This document shows, piece after piece, positions 18,190-25,541 of a stretch of 64,000 bases of DNA; position 1 is the stretch's first letter, and each line of letters opens with the position of its first letter. Origin of the DNA: Candidatus Krumholzibacteriota bacterium (GTDB taxonomy: Bacteria > Krumholzibacteriota > Krumholzibacteriia > Krumholzibacteriales > Krumholzibacteriaceae); assembly GCA_016933255.1 (NCBI GenBank), contig JAFGBF010000006.1, forward strand, positions 1 through 64,000. The letters are read 5' to 3'. The notes under the pieces are model-generated. The model searched no databases and was not told the DNA's origin. It saw only the letters and a program-made list of their open reading frames with translations. The translations under genes and the position numbers were made by a program.

Positions 18190-19080
18190 GTGAGCGATTA
18201 TGACAGATTGACCATACTCTGCGCCGCCAAGGTGAATCTTTATCTTGAGGTGCTGGGAAAACGCCCCGACGGCTATCATGATATCCTGACTTTTTTTCAT
18301 CCGGTATCTCTATATGACAGGCTGGAACTGGAAAAATCGGACGGGGGAATCTCCCTTTCCGGCAGCGATCCGGATATTCCCTGGGATGACAGGAATCTTT
18401 GCTGGAAAGCAGCCGGAAAGATATTCACTAAAACGGGATTTGACGGCGGGGTAAGAATAAAGGTCGCAAAGGCGATCCCTTCCGGAGCCGGACTCGGGGG
18501 AGGAAGCAGCGATGCTGCTGCAGTCCTGTATGGCCTGAACAGATTATACAGTCTCGGTTTAGAAGAAAAAGAATTGACTGATATCGCACTTGAGCTTGGT
18601 TCGGATATCCCCTTTTTCCTCGGCGGCCGGCCCGCGGTCGGGAGGGGCCGGGGAGAGATACTTGACGAGGTCCCGCCGCTCCGGGAGGGCTGGATCATCA
18701 TTGCGAAACCTGAAATATCGATCTCAACAGGAGCGGCATATGAAAATCTTAAATTAATGTTGACAAGGGAAGAGGGTATAGATAGACTGAATCATCTGTT
18801 GAAAGGGTTGAAGGAATTTCCGGGCAAAGTGCTGAGTACGTTTAACAGTTTTGAGGGGCCTCAGTCTTTGAAGTATCCGGAGATCGCCGGCCTGCTGAAG
18901 ATGTTCAAGGATAGGGGGGCTGAGCTTAGTTCACTAAGTGGTAGCGGGGCCGCCTGCTTTGCGTTGTTCAGCGATAGGGACAGAGTCATGGAAGTGAAGG
19001 ATCTTTTATTGAGGAGAGGGTTCTTCGCGGAGATTACGCAACCTGTGGATCAGACGTTTATACTCCTTGATGAGGAGTAG
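18190..19080 (+). CDS. ispE: 4-diphosphocytidyl-2-C-methyl-D-erythritol kinase
   Basis: ATP-dependent kinase of the MEP isoprenoid pathway. It is a GHMP-fold protein of about 296 residues: AAKVNLYLEV at 12-21, RPDGYHDI, the ATP loop PSGAGLGGGSSDAA near residues 98-111, and a C-terminal LSGSGAACFALF glycine motif. GTG 18190 is preferred because CGAGG lies about seven bases before it and it starts near the conserved AKVNL block; TTG 18172 would add six residues. Its product feeds the polyprenyl phosphates used by several glycosyltransferases in this window. It precedes spoVG and prs, an order like that in Bacillus and other phyla. Confidence 0.95.
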   Translation: MSDYDRLTILCAAKVNLYLEVLGKRPDGYHDILTFFHPVSLYDRLELEKSDGGISLSGSDPDIPWDDRNLCWKAAGKIFTKTGFDGGVRIKVAKAIPSGAGLGGGSSDAAAVLYGLNRLYSLGLEEKELTDIALELGSDIPFFLGGRPAVGRGRGEILDEVPPLREGWIIIAKPEISISTGAAYENLKLMLTREEGIDRLNHLLKGLKEFPGKVLSTFNSFEGPQSLKYPEIAGLLKMFKDRGAELSSLSGSGAACFALFSDRDRVMEVKDLLLRRGFFAEITQPVDQTFILLDEE

Positions 19081-19103
19081 AAAAGGAAGTTCAGGGGGGC
19101 CAC

Positions 19104-19403
19104 ATGGATATCACCGAAATCAGGGTATCGTTGCGTGACGACAATAAGTTGAAAGCTTTTGCCAGCATTACGCTGGACAATTGTTTTGTCATCAGAGGCC
19201 TCAAAATCATAGAGGGTGCCAAAGGTGTGTTTGTCGCCATGCCGAGCAGAAAGCGTCCAGATGGGACCTACCAGGACGTAGCCCATCCTATCAATAACCA
19301 GACGAGGGACTGGATGGAAGAAAAGATAGTTAAAGCGTATGAACAGGAAGTAGAAAAAGTTCAGGCCGAAACAGGTCTGGAGGTTACAGAATCGGAAATA
19401 TGA
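19104..19403 (+). CDS. spoVG: SpoVG family RNA/DNA-binding regulator
   Basis: A 99-residue SpoVG protein with the strongly conserved core ITEIRVSL, LKAFASITLDNCFVIRGLKI and VFVAMPSRKRPDGTYQDVAHP. In Firmicutes and spirochaetes, SpoVG binds nucleic acids and affects division and virulence gene expression. It is not limited to spore formers, and nothing in this window suggests sporulation. The C-terminal part is an acidic helix, as usual. GGGGGG lies shortly before ATG 19104. It lies between ispE and tRNA-Gln/prs. Confidence 0.95.
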   Translation: MDITEIRVSLRDDNKLKAFASITLDNCFVIRGLKIIEGAKGVFVAMPSRKRPDGTYQDVAHPINNQTRDWMEEKIVKAYEQEVEKVQAETGLEVTESEI

Positions 19404-19423
19404 TATAGATCGAGTTAGTATTT

Positions 19424-19497
19424 TGGGGCGTCGTCAAGCGGCAAGACACAGGATTTTGGTTCCTGCACCGGAGGTTCGAATCCTCCCGCCCCAGCCA
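19424..19497 (+). tRNA. tRNA-Gln(TTG)
   Basis: Acceptor TGGGGCG pairs with CGCCCCA, the anticodon stem CAGGA/TCCTG encloses loop TTTTGGT with anticodon TTG, the T-arm is GGAGG TTCGAAT CCTCC, and CCA is encoded. It starts 20 bases after the spoVG stop and is probably processed from the ispE-spoVG-prs transcript. Confidence 0.95.
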
Positions 19498-19549
19498 GAT
19501 AGGTAATCGTGACCAGACAGGTCATTTTTTTTTCGGAGGATTTCATGAT

Positions 19550-20485
19550 ATGGCTGAAATGATCAAACTGATATCAGGCACTGCGAATACTGATCTTACA
19601 TCCAGGATAGCTTCCTATCTTAAGATGGAGCTTTGCGATGTCTCGGTGGGAAGGTTCTCGGATGGAGAGATCAGAGTAAGTATCAATGAGAATATACGTG
19701 GTAACGATATCTTTATCGTACAGCCTACCTTCCCTCCGGCAGAAAATCTTCTGGAGCTCCTGGTTCTTGTCGACGCCTGTTACAGGGCCTCTGCAAACAG
19801 GATCACGGCTGTTATCCCATACTACGGATATGCCCGTCAGGACAGGAAAGACCAGCCCAGAGTGCCTATAACTGCGAAACTGGTGGCAAACCTTATTGAG
19901 ACCGCAGGAACGAGCAGGGTCCTCGCTCTCGAACTGCATGCTGCCCAGATCCAGGGATTTTTTGACGTTCAGGTCGATAATCTTTTTGCGACTTCGGTCC
20001 TTCTTGAATATATTAGGGGGAGAAATTTGAAGGACCTCACAATCGTTTCTCCCGATGTCGGGGGGATAAAGATGGGAAGGGCCTTTGCGAAGCGTCTGAA
20101 CGCAGATCTTGCTATAGCCGACAAACGCAGGACAGGCGCCGACGCCTCGGAGGTCATGAACATAATAGGTGAGGTCAAGGGCAGTGATATTATCATCCTC
20201 GATGATATAATAAGTACTGCAGGGACGATTACGACGGCCGCGGAGGCTCTAAAAGCAGCCGGCGCGGGAAAGATCATAGCCGCGGCGACCCATCCGATCC
20301 TTTCCGGCAATGCGATCGAGCGGCTTGAAAAGTCATGTATCGAAGAAGTCGTAGTAACGAATTCGATTCCGTTGAACGGCAAGGAAAAATGTAAAAAGAT
20401 CAAAGTCGTGGATGTATCTGCCCTTCTCGGCGAAGCGATCCTCAGGATCCATAATGACGAATCGATCAGTATGTTGTTTATCTAG
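19550..20485 (+). CDS. prs: Ribose-phosphate pyrophosphokinase (PRPP synthetase)
   Basis: Makes PRPP from ribose 5-phosphate and ATP for nucleotide, histidine and NAD synthesis. PRPP is also the donor for the UbiA-type phosphoribosyltransferase upstream. The 311-residue class I enzyme shows GRFSDGEIRV, the ATP/ribose site PYYGYARQDRKDQPR, the metal site LELHAAQIQGFFD and the PRPP loop LDDIISTAGTI (about residues 217-227). The ATG at 19550 has GGAGGA nine bases upstream. It is followed directly by rplY. Confidence 0.97.
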   Translation: MAEMIKLISGTANTDLTSRIASYLKMELCDVSVGRFSDGEIRVSINENIRGNDIFIVQPTFPPAENLLELLVLVDACYRASANRITAVIPYYGYARQDRKDQPRVPITAKLVANLIETAGTSRVLALELHAAQIQGFFDVQVDNLFATSVLLEYIRGRNLKDLTIVSPDVGGIKMGRAFAKRLNADLAIADKRRTGADASEVMNIIGEVKGSDIIILDDIISTAGTITTAAEALKAAGAGKIIAAATHPILSGNAIERLEKSCIEEVVVTNSIPLNGKEKCKKIKVVDVSALLGEAILRIHNDESISMLFI

Positions 20486-20498
20486 TTCGGAGGAAAAT

Positions 20499-21173
20499 TT
20501 GAAACAAGAAAAATTAAATGCCCGGATCAGGACCGAATCAGGGAAAAAAGTATCCCACCACTTGAGGTTGAAAGGTGAGATACCGGGTATTCTTTACGGG
20601 CACAGTGAAGAACCCGTATCTCTGGTCATTCCTGAGCACGAATTCTGGAAGATCCTTCATCACGCGACTTCCGAGCACCTCATCCTTGATGTCGCCATAG
20701 ATGGCATGGAACCCTCGAGTGTGCTTACGCTTGTAAAAGAGATACAGCACCATCCTGTTACCGGTGATATCCTTCATGTCGACCTTCAAAGGATCTCGAA
20801 AGACGAAAAGATCAAGGTCGGTGTACCTGTGACTCTTGTGGGTATACCGAAGGGAGTGAAGGATTTCGGAGGAATTCTGGATCATGGAGCCAGAGAGATC
20901 AGGATAATAACGACTGCGTCTAAAGTGCCGGAATCTCTTGATATCGATGTTACGCATATGCAGATCGGTGATTCGATCCATATTTCTGATCTGGCCGAAA
21001 AATTCAAAGATATCGATATTTTTGATGATGAGTCGACTCTGATCGCTTACATAGCGGTTCCGAAGAAGATGGAAGAGATCGAAATTGCCGAAGGCGCTGA
21101 GGAAGGGGCCGAAGAAGCAGCCGGGGATCAGGCCGCTGAAGCTGAAGGTGATAAAGAGGAAAAGGGCGACTAG
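20499..21173 (+). CDS. rplY: Ribosomal protein bL25, Ctc/TL5 form
   Basis: Binds 5S rRNA in the large subunit. The 224-residue long form has the 5S-binding L25 domain (residues 1-95: GKKVSHHLRLKGEIPGILYG) and a C-terminal beta domain (about 100-190: VGVPVTLVGIPKGVKDFGG), then an acidic Ala/Glu tail that is common in this form. TTG 20499 is chosen because CGGAGGA precedes it and the homologous N-terminus begins there; longer in-frame readings would overlap prs by about 75 bases. The prs-rplY-pth order is widely conserved. Confidence 0.95.
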   Translation: MKQEKLNARIRTESGKKVSHHLRLKGEIPGILYGHSEEPVSLVIPEHEFWKILHHATSEHLILDVAIDGMEPSSVLTLVKEIQHHPVTGDILHVDLQRISKDEKIKVGVPVTLVGIPKGVKDFGGILDHGAREIRIITTASKVPESLDIDVTHMQIGDSIHISDLAEKFKDIDIFDDESTLIAYIAVPKKMEEIEIAEGAEEGAEEAAGDQAAEAEGDKEEKGD

Positions 21174-21179
21174 GCCGGT

Positions 21180-21755
21180 ATGTCCGAGATATCTTTTCTT
21201 TGCGGGCTGGGAAATCCAGGAGAAGAGTACGCTTCTACAAGACATAATCTGGGGTTTGATACTCTTGACCTTCTTGCGCGCAGAAAAAGGCTTGGGTGGA
21301 GAAAGAAGGCCAGCACAGCCCTTGTCTCCCGGTGGGACAGCGGCAGCGGGACAGTGGTCCTCATCAAGCCGTTGACATATATGAACCTTTCAGCCAGAGC
21401 GTTCAGGTTCTACCCATCTGTCTCCGAACAGTCTCTCCTGGTTATTTGTGATGATATCAATCTTCCGCTCGGCCGTTTAAGGATAAGAAGCAGCGGAGGA
21501 AGCGGAGGGCACAAGGGGCTTGAGTCGATAAGCGGGTATTTCGAGAGTGATGGTTACCCGCGCCTGAGGATGGGTGTAGGGCCTTCTCCGCCGGGAGAGC
21601 AGTGGAGTGACTTCGTTCTCGCCCCCTTTGCCGATGGAGAGAGGAAGATCGCCGAGAGCATGATCGAAGATGCGGCGGATGCCGTCGAAATGATCGTGAG
21701 AGAGGGGATCGAAGCATCGCAGAGAGAATTCAATAAGCGGCCGGACAGAAGATAA
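21180..21755 (+). CDS. pth: Peptidyl-tRNA hydrolase
   Basis: Releases peptides from drop-off peptidyl-tRNA. It has 191 residues. The catalytic His lies in the block GLGNPGEEYASTRHNLGFD (N12 and H22), followed by KPLTYMNLSARA, the DDINLPLGRLRIR motif with the catalytic Asp, and GGSGGHKGLESI with the substrate-binding Asn position replaced within a typical GGHKGL loop. It begins six bases after rplY and is probably translated from the same transcript. No clear terminator separates it from the rpsF promoter 17 bases downstream. Confidence 0.96.
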   Translation: MSEISFLCGLGNPGEEYASTRHNLGFDTLDLLARRKRLGWRKKASTALVSRWDSGSGTVVLIKPLTYMNLSARAFRFYPSVSEQSLLVICDDINLPLGRLRIRSSGGSGGHKGLESISGYFESDGYPRLRMGVGPSPPGEQWSDFVLAPFADGERKIAESMIEDAADAVEMIVREGIEASQREFNKRPDRR

Positions 21756-21771
21756 ACGGGTATGATCCGGC

Positions 21772-21800
21772 TTGACTCGATAAGGTTTGTCTGTTATATT
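21772..21800 (+). promoter_or_regulatory. Sigma70-type promoter for the rpsF operon
   Basis: TTGACT at 21772-21777 and TATATT at 21795-21800 are separated by exactly 17 bases. Each box is one base away from consensus. It lies 17 bases after pth and about 130 bases before rpsF, giving a long 5' leader. Confidence 0.75.
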
Positions 21801-21809
21801 GCCGGGGTC

Positions 21810-21920
21810 GTAAGGCGGCCTGAGGTCGACGTTTTTTGCGGGCCGCACTAAAAATCAATTGCTGAATCCCTACTTTCCCCTTGAATAAAGAGGGAAAGTC
21901 GAGAATGTCCGAAGGGAGGA
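21810..21920 (+). promoter_or_regulatory. Structured leader of the rpsF-rpsR-rplI mRNA
   Basis: Two inverted repeats can be read. GCGGCC (21815-21820) pairs with GGCCGC (21841-21846), and ACTTTCCC (21872-21879) pairs with GGGAAAGT (21892-21899) around a 12-base loop. A CCGAAGGGAGGA stretch including the ribosome-binding site follows. Many bacteria have an S6:S18-binding leader here that contains a CCG element. Whether this one fits that consensus was not computed, so autoregulation is an inference. Confidence 0.5.
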
Positions 21921-21928
21921 ACCTGCCT

Positions 21929-22261
21929 ATGCGTACCTATGAGTGCGTTTATATTCTCGATCCATCTCTTGAAGAAACGGCCGTAAAGGAAAAGACCGGA
22001 CGTTTCACGGAGATCGTAACTACCAGAAATGGCTCGGTAGAAGCGGTAGATATCTGGGGTAAACGCAGACTTGCTTATCCCATCGAGAAAAAGTATGAAG
22101 GAACCTATATCCTGATGAGGTTTCACGCCGACAGTGAGATCCTCGGCGAACTCAACAGGATATACAGATTCGATGATGCCGTACTGCGTCATCTGATAGT
22201 CCTGGATGAAAATCCACCGGCTGTAAAGGCTGAAATCGCAAACGACGAGATAATGGAGTAG
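21929..22261 (+). CDS. rpsF: Ribosomal protein bS6
   Basis: Small-subunit protein that binds 16S rRNA as a heterodimer with S18. It has 110 residues and the normal fold: [16 protein letters not shown] at the start, then [20 protein letters not shown], and [14 protein letters not shown]. The ATG at 21929 is selected because GGGAGGA lies eight bases upstream and homologues start with M-R-x-Y-E. An earlier in-frame ATG lies in the leader. rpsR follows after five bases; the ssb gene that often sits between them is missing. Confidence 0.96.
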   Translation: MRTYECVYILDPSLEETAVKEKTGRFTEIVTTRNGSVEAVDIWGKRRLAYPIEKKYEGTYILMRFHADSEILGELNRIYRFDDAVLRHLIVLDENPPAVKAEIANDEIME

Positions 22262-22266
22262 CAATT

Positions 22267-22524
22267 ATGGGTGGAAAATCAATAGCTAAAAAGAAGAAAA
22301 AAGACAGGAAGACTACGAGCAAGCCCTGCCGGTTCTGTGTGGATAAGCTGACTATAGACTACAAGGATGATGTTCTTTTGCGGCGTTTTGTCACGGACAG
22401 GGGGAAGATCTCCCCAAGAAGGATCACCGGTACATGCGCGCGCCATCAGAGGCAGCTGGCACAGGCTATCAAGCGTGCGAGGGCGATAGCACTTCTGCCA
22501 TTTGTAAAGATATATTTCCGATAG
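22267..22524 (+). CDS. rpsR: Ribosomal protein bS18, zinc-binding type
   Basis: Small-subunit protein of 85 residues. The KPCRFC pair together with a later CARH supplies a complete set of metal ligands (CxxC and CxxH), so this is the C+ zinc form of S18 rather than the zinc-free form. The core [22 protein letters not shown] and the ending [10 protein letters not shown] are typical. The ribosome-binding site is weak, which suggests translational coupling with rpsF. Confidence 0.96.
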   Translation: MGGKSIAKKKKKDRKTTSKPCRFCVDKLTIDYKDDVLLRRFVTDRGKISPRRITGTCARHQRQLAQAIKRARAIALLPFVKIYFR

Positions 22525-22536
22525 GGAGAGGTTGTA

Positions 22537-22980
22537 ATGGAACTACTATTGAAATGCGGCGTCCCCGGTCTTGGTGATCGAGGGGATATAGTAAAAGTCA
22601 AGCCCGGCTACGCCAGGAACTATCTAATACCAAAAAAGATGGCTGTAAAGGCCACAGACTCGATGAAGAGAGTGATTGTGGAAGAGAATCGTCTTTTTGA
22701 GATAAAGGAAGACAAGCTCAAACGCTCTCTGCATGAAGTGGCAAAAAAGATGAAGGACCTGTCCTGCACCATAGTCGTTCAGGCGGGTGAAGAAGACAAG
22801 TTGTACGGTTCTGTCAACGCGCATGATATAGCCGAAGCGATATCACAACAGGGATTCGAAGTAGATCAGAAAATGGTCCTCCTTGAAGAGCCGATCAAGA
22901 TGCTTGGTGTATATACAGTGGATATACGTATTCATCGCGAAATAGAACTGCCTGTCAAGATCTGGGTTGTGAAAGAATAG
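22537..22980 (+). CDS. rplI: Ribosomal protein bL9
   Basis: Large-subunit protein of 147 residues that binds 23S rRNA near the L1 stalk. The N-terminal domain is diagnostic (GLGDRGDIVKVKPGYARNYLIPK, residues about 11-33), followed by a long connecting helix and the C-terminal RNA-binding domain (KLYGSVNAHDIAEAI and later HREIELPVKIWV). GGGAGAGG lies five to eight bases before ATG 22537. Confidence 0.96.
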   Translation: MELLLKCGVPGLGDRGDIVKVKPGYARNYLIPKKMAVKATDSMKRVIVEENRLFEIKEDKLKRSLHEVAKKMKDLSCTIVVQAGEEDKLYGSVNAHDIAEAISQQGFEVDQKMVLLEEPIKMLGVYTVDIRIHREIELPVKIWVVKE

Positions 22981-23008
22981 GATATGAGCCTGAGATCGGA
23001 GGACTGTC

Positions 23009-24385
23009 ATCGGTATTCCGAAAAAAATATTCAGAGAATATGATATAAGAGGGCTTGTCGATATAGATCTTACCCTGGATGACGTCAGGTCTCTCGGATC
23101 TGCGATAGCGACCACGCTGAGGCGGGAAAATATCGGGACTGCTGTAGTCGGAAGGGATGTCCGCCTGAGCAGCAAGAGTTATTTTGAAGCGCTTTCCAAG
23201 GGGCTTATGAAAGGCGGGATCGATGTCGTCAATATCGGTGTCGTACCTACGCCTGTCCTGTACTTTGCCGCTGAGATATGGGGAATAAAGGGCGGCGTCA
23301 TGATCACTGCCAGCCACAATCCCGCTGAATTCAATGGTTTTAAGATTCTCAGAGGCGGCGGGTCTATCTACGGAAAAGATATTCTCGAGCTTCACGCGAT
23401 TATTACGGCAGGCGGGATGTATGTCGATGGAAAAGGCGCGATGACGGAGAAAGACGCCACCAGGGAGTATATTGACTACATATCTTCCAATATCAGACTT
23501 GAAAGGCCTGTGCGCTTTGCGGTCGATGGCGGTAACGGTACCGCCGGGATAGCAGCACCGGAGATATTTAAAAAACTCGGATGTGCCCCTGTAGAACTGT
23601 ATATGGAGCCTGACGGGACTTTCCCCAACCACCATCCCGACCCGACTGTCGAAAAGAATCTTGCCGGCATGAAGGCCGCCGTTTTAGAAGGCGGGCTGGA
23701 ACTCGGAATAGGATTCGATGGGGATACAGACCGGCTGGGAGTCCTTGACGACAAGGGCACGATCATATGGGGAGACAGTCTCCTTGCCATATTCAGCAGG
23801 GATATCCTGAGAGAAAACCCCGGCTCATCGATAATCTTCGAGGTGAAATGCTCACAGGGGCTTGAGGAGGAAATTCTCAAACACGGCGGACGGCCTATCA
23901 TGTGGAAGACGGGGCATTCCCTTATAAAAAAGAAGATGAAGGAAGAGGGAGCTCTTCTGGCTGGTGAGATGAGCGGACACCAGTTCTTTGCCGACAGATA
24001 TTTTGGATTTGACGATGCGATATATGCTGCCTGCAGGCTTCTAGAGATAGTATCAAGGAGCGATATTCCGCTTAGCGAGATCTATCGGAGCCTTCCGCAG
24101 TATGTCAATACTCCGGAGATACGCGTCCCATGCGATGATGAACGCAAATTCGAGATTGTCGGTGAGATAAAGGATTATTTCAGCAAAACAAGGGATGTAG
24201 TCGATATAGACGGTGCGAGAGTAAGATTTGATAAGGGATGGGGTCTGATCAGAGCTTCGAATACCCAGCCTGTCCTGGTTCTCAGATTCGAAGCTGCTGA
24301 TGCCGAAACCCTTGCCGGGATCTATCAGGAATTCATCGAAGTGCTTGGTAAATATGTTGATGTTTCGGGAATTATTGACGGATGA
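23009..24385 (+). CDS. Phosphomannomutase / phosphoglucomutase with non-standard start codon
   Basis: Interconverts hexose 6- and 1-phosphates, most likely mannose because manC follows. The protein has about 458 residues. The active-site serine loop is TASHNPAEFNGFK, the metal loop is DGDTDRLG, the sugar loop is GEMSGHQFF and the phosphate loop is RASNTQPVLVLRFEA. The conserved N-terminus IPKKIFREYDIRG is in frame upstream of the first ATG (23207), so the gene must begin near 23009. Between the in-frame stop at 22991 and this block there is no ATG, GTG, TTG or CTG. ATC 23009 sits five bases after GGAGGA; ATT 23015 is the other candidate. It follows rplI by 28 bases. Confidence 0.85.
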   Translation: MGIPKKIFREYDIRGLVDIDLTLDDVRSLGSAIATTLRRENIGTAVVGRDVRLSSKSYFEALSKGLMKGGIDVVNIGVVPTPVLYFAAEIWGIKGGVMITASHNPAEFNGFKILRGGGSIYGKDILELHAIITAGGMYVDGKGAMTEKDATREYIDYISSNIRLERPVRFAVDGGNGTAGIAAPEIFKKLGCAPVELYMEPDGTFPNHHPDPTVEKNLAGMKAAVLEGGLELGIGFDGDTDRLGVLDDKGTIIWGDSLLAIFSRDILRENPGSSIIFEVKCSQGLEEEILKHGGRPIMWKTGHSLIKKKMKEEGALLAGEMSGHQFFADRYFGFDDAIYAACRLLEIVSRSDIPLSEIYRSLPQYVNTPEIRVPCDDERKFEIVGEIKDYFSKTRDVVDIDGARVRFDKGWGLIRASNTQPVLVLRFEAADAETLAGIYQEFIEVLGKYVDVSGIIDG

Positions 24386-24387
24386 TG

Positions 24388-24396
24388 TGGTATAAT
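24388..24396 (+). promoter_or_regulatory. Possible extended -10 promoter for manC
   Basis: TGG followed by TATAAT forms the extended -10 motif TGnTATAAT, located three bases after the upstream gene and about 54 bases before manC. No good -35 box lies at the usual distance, which extended -10 promoters can tolerate. Confidence 0.45.
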
Positions 24397-24449
24397 ATCA
24401 GGCCGGTTGAGTCCTGTTTGTCAGTAAAGAAACTGTTGAGGGGTTTTTC

Positions 24450-25517
24450 GTGTATGCTGCTATCCTTGCAGGAGGAAGAGGTAAGCGTTTCTGGCCTTTA
24501 AGCAGGGAAGAAAGGCCGAAGCAGTTTATCGATATCACAGGAGAGGGAACGATGCTGTCGGTGACATACGGCAGGATCTCTTCCCTGGTAGATCCCGGCC
24601 ATATATTTATTCTGACGGTTGCCGATCAGGTCGATCTTGTCAGAAAAGAACTGCCGGATCTTCCCGAAAAGAATATCCTGTCAGAGCCTGTCGGAAGAAA
24701 TACCGCTCCGTCACTTGCCCTTGCTGCTATGGCGGCCGCTTCAGCCGGGGATGACGAACCTTTGCTTTGCTGTCCCTCGGATCATATCATAAGCGATACT
24801 GCCGAGTTTCATTCGGTCGTGAAAAGAGCATCAAAAATTGTTTCGGAGAAAGATCTCCTTTTGACTTTCGGTGTCAGGCCGGATAATCCTTCGACCGGGT
24901 ATGGATATATCGAATCGGGGGACCGCTGCGACGAGGGAATAAAGGATCTTTTTTCAGTAGACAGATTCCATGAAAAACCTGACCGCAGAGATGCTGTCCG
25001 ATATCTTGAGCATGGCGGATATTACTGGAACAGCGGCATATTCATGTGGAGGCCGTCCGTATTTCTCGCTGCATGGAAGCGTTTTATGCCTGACGGTGTG
25101 GAACCGCTATCCAGGATCGCCGACGCGTTCGGAAGTGGCCGATTCGATGATGTTCTCGGTTCCGAGTATATTTCGCTGCCTGCGGTATCGGTCGATTACG
25201 GAATACTCGAAAAGGCCGATAACGTAGCAGTTATACCAGTAGAATTCGGGTGGAATGATGTAGGATCATGGGATGCCCTTTACGGGATATTATCAGAGGA
25301 CAGTGATGGGAACAGGGGCGCAGGTTTAATTGAATCTATCGATTCGAAGGGAAATATCTTCTTCAACCCGGGAGGAACGACGGCTGCGATAGGGATAGAG
25401 GATCTTATCGTCGTCGTCGATCGCGGCACGGTGATGGTATGCAGAAAGGGCGACAGCCAGAGGGTAAAGGACCTGCTGGAGAAGATGGAACAGAAAAGAG
25501 TGAGTGAAACTTCGTAA
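24450..25517 (+). CDS. manC: Mannose-1-phosphate guanylyltransferase
   Basis: Joins GTP and mannose 1-phosphate to give GDP-mannose. The 355-residue short form has only the nucleotidyltransferase domain and its beta-helix-like end. It shows the signature LAGGRGKRFWPLSREERPKQF near residues 6-26, then EPVGRNTAPSLALAA, CCPSDHII and the sugar-binding FHEKPDRRDAV, and YYWNSGIFMWRPSVF. GTG 24450 is preceded by GAGGGG at six bases. With the mutase upstream it forms a complete GDP-mannose module, which could supply the Dpm1-type enzyme at 59057. Confidence 0.94.
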   Translation: MYAAILAGGRGKRFWPLSREERPKQFIDITGEGTMLSVTYGRISSLVDPGHIFILTVADQVDLVRKELPDLPEKNILSEPVGRNTAPSLALAAMAAASAGDDEPLLCCPSDHIISDTAEFHSVVKRASKIVSEKDLLLTFGVRPDNPSTGYGYIESGDRCDEGIKDLFSVDRFHEKPDRRDAVRYLEHGGYYWNSGIFMWRPSVFLAAWKRFMPDGVEPLSRIADAFGSGRFDDVLGSEYISLPAVSVDYGILEKADNVAVIPVEFGWNDVGSWDALYGILSEDSDGNRGAGLIESIDSKGNIFFNPGGTTAAIGIEDLIVVVDRGTVMVCRKGDSQRVKDLLEKMEQKRVSETS

Positions 25518-25541
25518 AAACTCAAGCGACAGGAGGTCGAG

